From NCBI GenBank assembly GCA_921293015.1, contig OV121081.1:72061022-72125021 (forward strand): DNA of 64,000 nucleotides, given 5' to 3'. Made by a program: the position numbers and the translations under genes. The notes under the pieces were generated by a model. That model was given only the letters and a program-made list of their open reading frames with translations. It ran no database searches and was not told where the DNA came from. Origin of the DNA: Phorcus lineatus (lineage: Eukaryota > Mollusca > Gastropoda > Trochida > Trochidae). Positions within the stretch are counted from its first letter, which is position 1. Each line of letters begins with the position of its first letter. Shown here piece by piece: positions 36,256-48,500 of the stretch.

Positions 36256-38721
36256 GAATAATGGAAGTCAAGATAAATAGAAGGTAGAAGCAATAGGTTA
36301 TCGATGAAATAGGCTTAGATAAGACGTTATATAGAATGTTATATGTTTAACAAAGGCGGGGTCATAGATAGTTCTTAAGTATATGAAAGGCCATTGAAAG
36401 TTGTTAACCGTGAAACTTGCAGGTCTTTGAAGTTTGTTTTTGTTTTTGCAAATTTAATTGAAAACAATACACTTTTGGGCTAAATTTTTGGGTTCTTGTG
36501 CTATGAATGAAGTCTATTTTAATGTGACTGCTATGTTTTTTACGTAAGTAAAGTTCATCAAATAATAATCAGTGCTTGTATGTGAGTATGGATTGTAGTT
36601 GCTGTTTATAAAATGCTGTTTTCTTATATGATACTTTTATTATCAAATGTTGTTGAGATTAATGTAAATAGTATTTTGTATAGGAGTTCATTTGATAAGA
36701 AATGCGACAACTATTTATGCAAAATGGTATCATGTTTTTGACCTTCATATTCATTATTATATGACTTAAGATTAAATAGGATGACATGACTAAATCCGTG
36801 TTAAGTTGCCATAACATTTCCTGTAAAATATAATCACTTTATATTTTCTTTACCAAACACTTTTCAGATTATTTCAGAGTATCAATGGCCACTGCATGTC
36901 TCATTTAAAACAGGTCAAACATATCCCTCATACCTTGCTGCCTTTCTGATGAGAGGACTGCTTCTTAGGGGTCGTGCTAAGTGATCTTTGACCTTTCATA
37001 AATTCAAACAACTAGAGACAACTAGAATATCAAACCATTCAGATAATTTCCTAAGCTTGGGGCTCATGGATCAGTATGAGAACAAGAAACATAGTGGGTG
37101 TGAGAAACAAACGATTTGATTTTAATGAGATTGTTGTCAATACTGGAATATTACCATTGTTAACCAAATAAGATTCCTGTAAATTGGCCTCCTGGAAAGA
37201 TCATACTCTTAATTGATATTGCAGCTTAAATTCAAAAGGTGTTTAATCCTTTGTTCAAAGAACAATAAATCTAACTACATATACTTTTCTTCATTGAATT
37301 ATGAACTTCACAAACTTCCTCCAGCACTTTTCCCCCATCCTGTCGCAGGTTAAAACATATATGTTGCCGCTCCACCCTGCGCACTGTGACCTATGACCTA
37401 TTAACTATCTACCAACAACATCTTTTGAAAGCCTGCGTTTTTCTGTCATGAACAATTGCCTAAAGTCTTCTTTTATACAATTGTATATTCGGAGAGGATA
37501 TTTTATGTTTTTGTCGCGTGTCATTTATGTAACAATGATTAAAGTAGAAAATCATATAACTGAAAGTGACATAGCCTTGAGTATAAACTTTATTAACACA
37601 TACTAATTACTTATTTTATATACATAACAGTGAAACTATGAGATAAACATGTTATTCCACTCTTATAATGTTATGTCATGATAATGTCATGCCCGTGTTT
37701 TCAGACTAACAATCATATGATTGAACATTATGTAAATGAATGGTTATGTTCTTTTTATGGGTTTTAACCTACAGTTTTTGTTTTAAATTCAAGAAATTAC
37801 ACCACAGAACTTAATGATAAACTGATATTCAAAATCTCATGATTGTTATCATCGAACCCATTATTTGCCAGTAGTTTCACAATTAACAATAATCTCTCAA
37901 TAGAATGTTAAAGAGTCTGTCCTATCAGGTATCAGGTCCGCCATCTTGTTTTGAGTAAGCTGTCATGAACAAATGACCTGTACTTTAACTAATTTTATAG
38001 AGTTTTCAAAATGAATTATATCTATTGATAGAATATTAACACATTTACTAATGATTTATGATAAGACATACAAAATGCCCCGTAATGCCGTAGCAATGCT
38101 TTTCACAATCATAGAAACTGGATGTGTGCTCTTATTTATAAAGTTGTCAAATCTAAAGCAACTACTATATTTCAACTGTGTTGTGGTTTAATCATGTTCA
38201 AATAACATGAGATATTTATTAAATGGAAGTGGCCCTGGAATTTCGTTTTCACAAAAAAATACCCTGACAGGACTGTTCCTCAAGTTACTAAATATTATTT
38301 TGACCAGTTTTGCCCCCGAAGCTGAATTTTTCCAGCACTCTCCTGGCAACTGTTAATGCTTAAAGGGACCATCCAAGCCACTTTCATCCGCCATCTTGAA
38401 ATGTTAGCATTGCAAAAATCAAATGTGCTGTATTATGGTAATTCATCGAGAAAATTAAGAAATAAATAATAGATTGATAGAAGAGGGGCATATTTACAAA
38501 TAATTCATAATAAAAGTTGTCAATTACGACAATGTTTTGTTGTAGTAATGCATTCCAAATTCCTAGCTCCGATGACTGGCTTCATTTCACAAAGTTTTTC
38601 TTTTTTGATCGATACACTTTATTCTTTGTCAAATTGTTAAATCTTGAACAACTGAAATGTTAAACTCATGTACATATTTGAAATTAAGTGTGAAAAGAAT
38701 CATGTAAAATTCATATATATT

Positions 38722-39270
38722 TGTTAAAGTCATAGTCTCATATTTGCAAGGCAAATTGTCATGCACGCTGGACAAATAGTTCATCACTCACAGAAATCTT
38801 TCCCCTTACGTTTGCAACAATTTCAGAAATCTGCGTGCATTCTAGCCCTCAATAATGGCGAGCGTTAGTCCTTACCACGTCATTTTGCTAAGGCCATGAC
38901 GTGAAACACATGAAATTTCCAAGCTAAATATCCAATGGAAATAACCAATAGCTTATCTTTTTTCAAATACAGAAATAACAAAAAGGTGGTGAACTCAATG
39001 AAGAATGCGTCTGTCATAAGTATCGGCGCTGCAATTACTAGATTTCTGGTATTTCGTACCAGCGATGGGATTGCGTTTGATTCGGTAACTCTTCGGTCTG
39101 AAACAGCATACGCCAATAAGCAGCGTCATCCTAAACTTTAGAACGGGCTTAAAAATGAAAATCTTTGCAAACACGACAGGAAATATTGGTGTAAGTGATC
39201 AGATTTTTGCTCGTGAAGAATAATTAGCCCAGTTTGGTTGCCTTACAAAATTGAGACTATGACTTTAACA
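38722..39270. mobile_element. Non-autonomous TIR element, about 550 bp
   Basis: The left end TGTTAAAGTCATAGTCTCA and the right end TGAGACTATGACTTTAACA are exact inverted copies, and the match continues imperfectly to about 30 bp (ATTTGCAAGGCAA versus TTGCCTTACAAAAT). I could not identify a target-site duplication or superfamily. The interior has no transposase. Confidence 0.7.
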
Positions 39271-40900
39271 GGAAAGTCCTCCTGAATTTCGTTTCCACAA
39301 AAAATACCCAGCTCGAAAGGCGAGGTTCACAATACGATGTCAGGCATGTCATCTTGTTTCATTGACCATGAAACGCAATAAGTCTCAAGTAAGCCACAGT
39401 AAAGTTCCTTTTATTTTTCTTATGTCAATAACTAATAATGGATAGATTTGTTAAAATAATTTACAGATTGTCATGTTCATTTGTACATATAAAAATGTGT
39501 GGTAAAGGACCTTGAATTTGGATGTGTATGTTGCCTGGGAACTTTGAATGCAATTATAGTGCTTTTTGTAGTTTGACAAAATGTTAGAAATAAAGATTTG
39601 AAATGATTCCATGTTTTATTTTTTCACTCCAATGTTGTTTATTATGGAACAGAACAGAAAGATAAACTATACCTTGTATCTTTGTGTAACTGAGACATAT
39701 ATTTAGCTCACTATTTGCTAACGTGACTTATGAAATTTTTCAGATGTCTGTGAAAAATATGATGGTGTTGATAATTTATATTACAAGGTTTGACTAAAAC
39801 AATGCGGAAAGAGCTTTTGTCGGATCAAGAAATAGAAATTCTGTGGATTTTCAACTTTTTTATTTATTTATTTATTGAGATGCAGCGTTTATGTGTAGAG
39901 ACTAACAAACTTGATAACAATGCTAGTATCTACACTGAAATTCTTAGAATTCGTACTTCTTATTCATACCAACTTCTAAAAAAAGAAGTTATGTTGGATC
40001 AGTGGAAATGTCATTTCCTGATGAGGATAATGGATAAAATTAATAACTTTATTATAAAAACTTCAAATTTAGATGATATAAAGACTGAATGCTCTTAACT
40101 GCAACCAACTTAGGAACGTCAACTTAATTTCCTACAGTTTACTTTTTGTACTTGAATTTAATACACAGACTCGCTCCCATGTTACTTGTCTAAAATGTTT
40201 TAGATGTAGCTGACTGTAGGCATTACTCATTACATAAGAAAGATGAAATATAGACACAGCTCGTTAAATAAAATACCTTAGGACCATGAAAGTCATTACT
40301 TATCTTAAATTTACTTAATCAACATCAATTCTGTTATAAAAGTAATAACAGAACTATAATATTACTTATTCAGGGTTTTTGACATATCCAGTTTCTATTT
40401 AACAAGTTGTGACTGTATTACTATTTTTATTCAGCATATACTGACATTCAAATTGTCAGTTGAAGCATTCATGCTTGTCCCGAATCCTGTAAGTGTTAAA
40501 AGTGCACCATATGCTGACATGGCTGGAAATGGCACAGGCAGCTGTATAACCATGTCTCCTTGTTCAATCAACATACGCATTAATTATATCCCTGCTACAA
40601 ATAAAGGTAAAGAAGTCTTTCTGCCAAGTCTGAGTCCGATTTCTCAAAAAACTGTTTGTCATATACATGTCGACTTACTTGCAGTTTTAACTCTTATTAC
40701 ATTGCCTAAAGATTGGACACATTAACAATTTCAGTGAATTATGTTTTTATTGCCAAGGAAAAAACACTTTTTGGATTTAAATCCATAGTGTTCAATGTTC
40801 TCAGAAACTATTACATGAACTTATTGAGATTAAGGATGTTGATTGCCTGTTGGATGTCCTTGATTGAGTTAAAAAGCTGTATTGCTTTTCAAAGGTTTAT

Positions 40901-41172
40901 GAGGTGAGGTGAGGTGATATGGGGTTTAACGCTGCTTTCAAGAGTATTACACTTATATCGCACTTGCTAGTGTTTTTACAGGTAGAAAGCCTGCAACACC
41001 AGTCACTATGCATTGCGGTGAAACCTGCGAGCATCGGGTGGAACTAGTGTAGCATTGCACGCAAACCTGACTGTGTGTAGAACAGTTTTATACTGCAGAC
41101 AAAGTAGCCGAGTACCTGGCGGAATTCGAACAACAGACCTCTTGATCCGAAGCCGAACTCACTAACCAACAG
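40901..41172 (-). mobile_element. tRNA-derived SINE with GAGGT tail
   Basis: Read on the minus strand: a tRNA-like head CTGTTGGTTAGTGAGTTCGG (A box) ... TTGTTCGAATTCC (B box), a body, the conserved block CTTGAAAGCAGCGTTAAACCCC, and a (CACCT)n tail at 40901-40915. The block and tail type are widespread in mollusc genomes. A fragment of the same family is at 3567. Confidence 0.7.
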
Positions 41173-42157
41173 ACTTATGACCCTTAAATTTTGGTACTCC
41201 TCTTAATATTTCTCATTGGGCTAGAAAAAGGTTTTTAATCATTTTTTTAAGGTCAAGACCCCTACATCTGCTATCAAAATTGTGAAAAATGGTCTTGATG
41301 CTCCAAATGTCACAAGTTTTTAAAAAACAAAACATTCTCCAACGTTAGAAACATAACTTAGAACATAATTAAAAATATTTTGACACATAATACATTTTAA
41401 TGACAATTTAGCAAGTCTGAGGAAAGCTTAATACACAAGTGTTTTTAAAAGTTACCTCCATACTAGAAATCCAGAGATAACTGTTCCTAATTTAGATACT
41501 ACTTTTGAAGTTCAACTGCCAATATGCTTGCTGATATGCTGTCCTCATCCTCCAAAATCCAAAGTGTAATAGACAACTTGATTTAATTAAGGACAAAGCT
41601 CAGAAGCTGAGAACAGTTTTTTGGTGCTCTCAGTTTTGACACGCAACAAGTGCATGTGACCTTATGGTATAAATTCATCATTCATACACCACTGAAGAGT
41701 CCAATAAAGGTTATAGAAATTTTTATCATTTCAAAGCTTTTAATATTGTAGTTATACTTTTACTTGGTTAATTTTACTGTGACCAAGTAACATTAAAGTC
41801 AGTTACTATGATGGTTTCTGAATTGTATGAGTAAACCATGGACACTTTGTGTTCAAATACAAGGCTGTTTTCAGATCGTTGTTGAAGGGAAGGCCTGATA
41901 AAAATAAATCTAAATCCTGCAAAAGTTAATTTTTAAAACTTTTAATCCTCCAAATAAGTTTGATTATAATCAGCCTGTCACTTCAAATAAATACTAAAAA
42001 GTTCAAGGACAAACTTCTCAACACCAAATTTATATTGGAATGTCTCTTGCAGTTTTGATAGTTCACTATCATACACTGCAATCTTAATGAATATTATCAT
42101 CAGAATACAGTGAATATTCTCATACACATTTATATATATGTATTTATAGATATCATA

Positions 42158-42736
42158 CAGTGCTGTCGGGTAAAGCTACGCACCTAAGAGATACATGTTC
42201 ATTCTTCGAGAAAAAATACAGTATATGGGATAAAAACCACTTCATTGTTAAAGTTTAGAGCTTCACTGATAATATTAATGTAAAATATTCATGCTGAAAT
42301 GTGTTTGTCAGTGAAACTGAAAGTTTTCCAACGAGTACCCCCTATTCCCGTAGGTGGTCACGTGTAGGCTAAAGATACGCACGCAGGGTTTGAATGCACC
42401 ATACACTTCCAATTTTATGATTTTGATAGATTTTTAAACTGTTTTCTGAAGTCTAGGTTAGGACAGACTGATAGTGGGATCAATACTGCCAAACTGCTTG
42501 ATTAGTATTGATTACGATATGTTTTCCAGGAATTTTGTCAGTTTTTACCGATGTTTTGCCAATAATCAACAATTAAGTCCTTTTTACCATTTCAAAAATT
42601 TCATGATATCTTCTAAATTGCCTAAAGATGCATAGACATAAATTTATGACAAGATAACACTCATTCTGCTTTACTAGGTTAAGTTTTGTGCGAGTGCGTA
42701 TCTTTATCCAACGCGTATCTTTACCCGACACGGCTG
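42158..42736. mobile_element. pogo/Tc1-mariner-type MITE, 579 bp, TA target site
   Basis: The ends are CAGTGCTGTCGGGTAAAGCT and its inverted, slightly diverged partner (…TCTTTACCCGACACGGCTG), flanked by TA on both sides. CAG...CTG termini with TA duplication fit the Tc1/mariner-pogo superfamily. AAAGMTACGC occurs four times, two direct on the left (42171, 42371) and two inverted on the right (about 42697, 42713), as expected for transposase-binding sites. No transposase is encoded. Confidence 0.75.
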
Positions 42737-45550
42737 TATATATATAGCTGTTCATTGAAAACTAACAATCCAAGTTCCCTTATAGACGGATATAAACTGG
42801 TTTAGAGAAATCATATACATGCTTTAGTCGTTCTTGAAATAAATTTTTTAATATAGCATATTACAAGGGTGGAGTCTATCCAGGTTGAAATCCAGCCAGG
42901 ATTATTCCCAGCCTGAGATAAATCATGAATCCGATTGGGACAAACACAACTAAAACTATTATCGGCATGACCTAACTCTTTGCTATGTTTCATTAGTGAA
43001 TCTTACACAAGTAGACTGCCTTTAGGTCATTCTACTCTTTTAGTTAATAATAACAAACATCACCCGAATAAGAGATATCATCCTTCCGTGCTTTATAATT
43101 CATTCAAATCATTTTCCCGGTAATAGATACGAAAGTTTATCAGTGGTGGTAAGGAAAATGGTACATTTAATAGCAGGTGCCCATGTACGAAACGATAGCG
43201 TGAAATGAGGTATTGTACGTTTGATTGATGTTAAAGGTTCATAAACGTTAGTGTTTTCATGAACTGAATCCAAAATGCAAAATTTTTATTTGAATTATCG
43301 TTAGGAAAATCCAGTAGTTTGACGTCTAACTAACTAAGAAACATCGAGGTCAAATGTAAAAAGTGTAGAATAAAATGAAACGAAATTAGAGCGGACAAAT
43401 GCCTGCTATATTCATTCATTACCCATATTATGATATGACCCATTTAAAATGTGTTACAAGGGAATGTTTTGTTGTTTTTAAAAAGAAATAAATAATGTGA
43501 ATATTCTCTAAGTATGACAAAGCCATTCATATTGGTGCATTGTCTTGGGTAAAACTAAAACTATGGAAAACCTTGCTGCAGCATGACAAACAGTTGTTTA
43601 AATTATGGATAATCATTTTTTTTAAATCATGATTAAGTTAAATTTATAAAAATAATATTTAAACAGTTATCCATATTTCACATGTATTGCTCCCTTGAAG
43701 TCAAAGTGATGGTAAAACTTATGATTATGACAGAAAAAAGTACATGTAATCTTTACTGAGGTGTTTGTCTACTGAAAAGAGAAACTTTGTGAAGAGGGAA
43801 ACCAGCAGGTATCTGACATCTATTTAATGTTGAAATCTGGTTGATTTTTGGTCAGGACGTTCGGATCGACCAATTTTTTTTACATCGGATGAACATTAGT
43901 TGTCTGAGGTTGAAATTGGGTTAGTTTTTGATATTGTTTTCACGCCATGAGAACAATTTACTTAAACCTGACACGTGATAACTTTGATAATATCACTGTT
44001 AATAACCACAAATTAGTTATGGATTCTATTGAAGAATGGAATGAAAAATACAAAAAAGAAGAGTTATCATTGACATTTAAAAAGGTTATATTGGTTTTAA
44101 ATAAGTTATGTTCGGTCCTGTAAATTTCACAACAAGGGGAGGTGTCTCTGTTGTTTGATCTAATTTGAATTAACTAGGTATTTCGTATCATTCAACATAA
44201 TTATTTTTTCAGTTATCTTCACAACTGACAACACAAATTTCCGATTAGAATAAATTCTGATTTAAAGAAAGTCAGACTAGTTCTTACAAAATTGTAATTG
44301 CGCACTTTATTTGTGACACTCTGCTCTAAATCGTTGCAGTGTCACCTTATGGGTTAAGTAATTTCCTCTTAATGCATAACTTAGTATCTTAGTATCATTA
44401 GTATCCACCTATCTCTTTAGATAAGGCTTATGTGAGAGCTGAAGGTAACAGCATAGACTCTTACATACGATGTTTGCATGGAACACCCAAAACAAATGAT
44501 ATCACAACCTGAACGCCTCTTCAACTTTTGAACAATGTCATATGGCTTTGACATTGAACGGGCGTCAAAATGATGTCAGATTTCAACATCCCAGCGAATT
44601 AAAAACCAGATCATAATTCAACATTATTTCAATGTCGAAAACAACATCTTTATGACACAACGTCAAATTGATTGCTGGGAAAAAACCCAAAACATTGTCT
44701 TGAATCTCTGACCAAATTCTGTCTTGTAAGAAGAATGTATACAATCAGCTTAGCTGATAGGATTCTGATTAAAACACTATTGTTTTTTACAAAAATATAA
44801 TATATTTTACTCAATTCAGCAGAAATTAAATATTGGAAAAAGGATAAGCAAACAGGCTTCATCAGCATATGTAATTGATGTGTAGGAAGATGTCATTGTT
44901 CACTTCGTCACATATTTACTGCTTACAATTTGCATTGGAAAAAGTTTAAAGCCATGAAATGCTGTCTACGTGTATATACATTGATAAATAACAGTTATAA
45001 TTTGTGTATTTTCTGACAGCCTAAATAATAGCAACCTTGCCGCGATTATGCTTTCTTATTTGGAATATTAACCTTTAACCTTTGAGACAGTTACGACCAT
45101 TAGCTGCATTAGGTATGAATATGTGATGACCTAGAGAACGAATGGTTTTATTTTTTGAAGCTTTGTGTTAATTAGATTAATTCTACTGTGTCAAATAAGT
45201 ATACCTGCCTAAAATTGATTGTGTTTTGTCTGACCACCATGCTCTCAAACTTAAAAAGAAAGGGGGAGGGAGGGAATAGAAGATCCTCAATCACATCAGA
45301 GATGCCATATCGAGCTATTGTCCTAAAATGTAAGGCTGGTAACGTTATACTAGCTCCTTTATGACCTGTTTAACTAATAAAGCATGTAAAATAATCAGCT
45401 TTGCTCAATTAGGTTGAAGTTGAATATTCAAATTAGAGGGTCTGATAATCTTATGTCATTACTGTTTGTTATGTTTCTTGTACATATTTCTTCGAAATGG
45501 AGACATTTTAAGTTCTTTTTATTTATTTCAGAACTCAAAGTAATAAGAAG

Positions 45551-45598
45551 ATGAAGATGTCAAATACTCAGGTGTTTGATGTTCCAATGGCAAACTGA
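45551..45598 (+). promoter_or_regulatory. Upstream ORF whose stop overlaps the start of zinc-finger gene 2
   Basis: A 15-codon frame from the ATG at 45551, just after the splice acceptor (TTTATTTCAG), ends AAC TGA, and that TGA shares bases with the main ATG (TGATG). This geometry favours termination-reinitiation. An in-frame TGA at 45577 supports 45598 as the main start. Confidence 0.45.
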
Positions 45599-48500
45599 TG
45601 ATGGAGACCGAAGCTACAGAAGAGAATGTCATTATGAATGAGGCAGATGTTGCAGACGATGAAGAAGACTGGGAGAATGGAACAACTGCCAACACAAGAG
45701 AAGATTTTTTATCTTTGTTATCACAGCCCGAATCTTCAGCTGAATTGAACTTTACTTTGTTTGAAAGCCATCATTTCAGCAAAACAAGGTCACAAAAAAG
45801 AAAAGATGTTCCTTCAGTCATTTCTATTGACGACGCATCATTGACTGGCTGGGAGGATGCTGGAGACAAATTGAGAAGTTGTCCTGAACAGTTTGGAAGT
45901 TATGTTGGCAACAATTCACAAGGCTCTGCTGAGAAACCCTCTGAAAGTAATCTTGCTGTTCAGTTTAATGGTCAAGCAGGACCATGCAGAAGTCAGGTAG
46001 AACACGGTCACTTGAGTAGTCTTCCTGGTAAATCAACTGTAAGTTGTCCTGTACTGAAGCTTAGGGGCAAGGATGAGCCAGGGAAGCTGGTTTTGCAGGC
46101 TACTGGTGAGAATGGTGAAGCATTCGCTATATATTTGAATGAAGACAAAAATGATTGCCAAGAAGATGCAGCAAGTGATTTCAATGATGAGATAGGATTA
46201 TCCTCAATGGTTCCATCCATTAGGATTGGAGAACTTCCACAAAGCAAAATAGTGCCTAGTGGTGACGTTGTCCCTAATGTGAGCTACAAAGACAATGATA
46301 CCCAGAGGTATATCTTGGAATGTCCTGGGTGCAAATGTAAGTTTGTAGATCTAGTACAGTATATTCTTCACCTTGAAAAGGATACAGGAAAACTCTTTAA
46401 CATGCATGGTGTAAGATGTGACAAGATGATCCAATCGCAGAACATCTGTCAAGTAGCTTGTCATCTAAAACACCACCTCCATCAGAACTTTAAAGCTCCG
46501 CTGAAGAGCTCAAAACTTGAATTTCCAATGTTTATATACAAGTGTCTCATTTGTAACGTGACTTTTTCTTCTAGTGTTAGATTCGAGAGACATCTGATCA
46601 AGAATAAGCACCTCAGACAGATGTCTAAATGTTTGCTGTGTGATCAAGTCGTTAAGTATTTAAATGAGTGTGAGAAGTACCAACATGAAGCAACCCATGA
46701 GAAACCTGTTGGAACATTCAATCAGTTACTGGAGGACGGTCTAGATTCAGAACAAATTGAGGGCCAGGCTGTGAAATATAAACATGTTGCAACAGCAATG
46801 TCCAAAGGATACACTGAAAAAATGGCTGTAGATCTCTATGAAGGCACATTGACCTTGAAACATCAGAGACAATTTTGTACTGAGTGTCACATTCCTTCAA
46901 CGAACATTGTTTCACATTTACATGGAATCAGAAATAAAGCATTTGGTTATCGCTGTCATCTGTGTGGGTTGATAATTAAGTCTCATTGTTCCTTTTCGGC
47001 ACATAAGAAGCTCCATCAGGGGGAATCCAAGGAAAAGATCAAAAGAGAACCATTCATGTGTCCTGAATGTGGGCTGAAGTTCATGGGTTCATGGACCTTG
47101 TACATCAAACACCTGCTGGAAGAGTGTCTTCATGGAATCAAGGTGTTCAGATTGTCCTGTCTTCTCTGTAAGAAGAATGTGTATGACAGTGTGCACCTAT
47201 CTAGACATATGGAATCTCATATCGCTGAGTTCTTCCATTGTGTAGTCTGTAGACAGGGCTTTGCTCAGATGAAAATTCTCATCAACCATCATCGACAGAA
47301 ACATGGAAATGCACTTTCTCAGGTTGAAACAGTCTCATTAAGACATTGTCTTCATTGTCCGGCGACTCTCAGAGACAAGAAACAAGAGGAGGATCACATC
47401 AAGAAACATGTTAAGGAGTCCCTGTCAAAGGCCAGGTTTGAGTTTGTGTGTTTAGAATGTGAAGGGACCGCCTTTGAAAACAAGGATGTTCTCATCGAAC
47501 ATAAAATAAACAAACACCTGAAGGGTCATTACTGCAAGTCTTGTCTAAAAGCATTTCTCTCCTTTGAGCGATTCCAACAGCATGTGTCCGAACTGCATCA
47601 GAAGGATGAACCCGGAGGAGGAGTCACAGAAACACTTGAACAAAAAGAACAGAAAACAATCACATCGACAACCAGTTTGTTAATGAAAACAGAGTACAAG
47701 ATTGAGATAGATATAGCAACTATGAAAAACACATCTCCTTCCATTAACCCTCAAACAACCAGTACACAAGTCAATGACACACAGACACAAAAGGGGCCTC
47801 TTCCTGATTCTGTCAGCCAACTTTGCGGAATGAGAAACATTGAAATAAAGAAGGAGGGGACTCTCATAGCAGATGCACATATGAATCCAACTTCTCCAAC
47901 ACAATGTCCACGGTCAGATATTACAGTGAACACCTGTGCCATGCAAGAAGATGAGAGTCACACAGCATTGTCAGACACTGCTAGCGTCATTGCCATATCT
48001 GGAAGTCAAAGTGCAAGTTCAATTTTTGAGGCACCAAAAGAAGACATGGAAGAAGGTGAGATTTTGATTCCAAGCTTTAAACAAAAACAGCATACACTTA
48101 CGTCACACAGAAGGCAAGAAAGGATCTTTAAGGATGGTGAGATTGGAACTCCTTGTTATAACTCATTTTCACAAAAATCTCTGCCTGATAAACCAACCAC
48201 CACTACAAACAACAGTGACAGTGTCCTTGCCATAACTGAAACTCAAAGCACAATTTCATCTTTTGATAAGCCAAATAAAGAATTTGATGAAAATGAAATT
48301 TTAATTCAAGGATTAAAATCATTAAAACATAAAACACATACAATCACTTCCCCTAGTGGACAGGACTGCTCAAAACAAAGACTGAAAATAATGTTAATCA
48401 AGTCACCATTGGGAGCCAAAGCTACTTCAGCACCTACTGAAAGCAGCACAAAACCACAGCAGCACAATGTACAACCAAAACGTCCTTTTATTATAAGTGT

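Larger units (their letters stand above)
36256..45530. other. Spacer and 3' UTR between the two zinc-finger genes
   Basis: It starts with the 3' UTR of gene 1 (possible AATAAA near 37265) and ends with the intron before gene 2. Mobile DNA listed separately: TIR element 38722-39270, SINE 40901-41172 and MITE 42158-42736. A (TTTA)n tract lies at 39857-39877. The open frames at 39790 and 40453 have no supporting features. Confidence 0.5.

Noticed and set aside
39790..40725. Two plus-strand frames of about 100 and 90 codons
   Set aside because: No domain, repeat, signal peptide or splice context; composition matches AT-rich random sequence.
40901..41172. tRNA gene on the minus strand
   Set aside because: A and B boxes are present but the cloverleaf is not, and the segment continues into a SINE body and tail.
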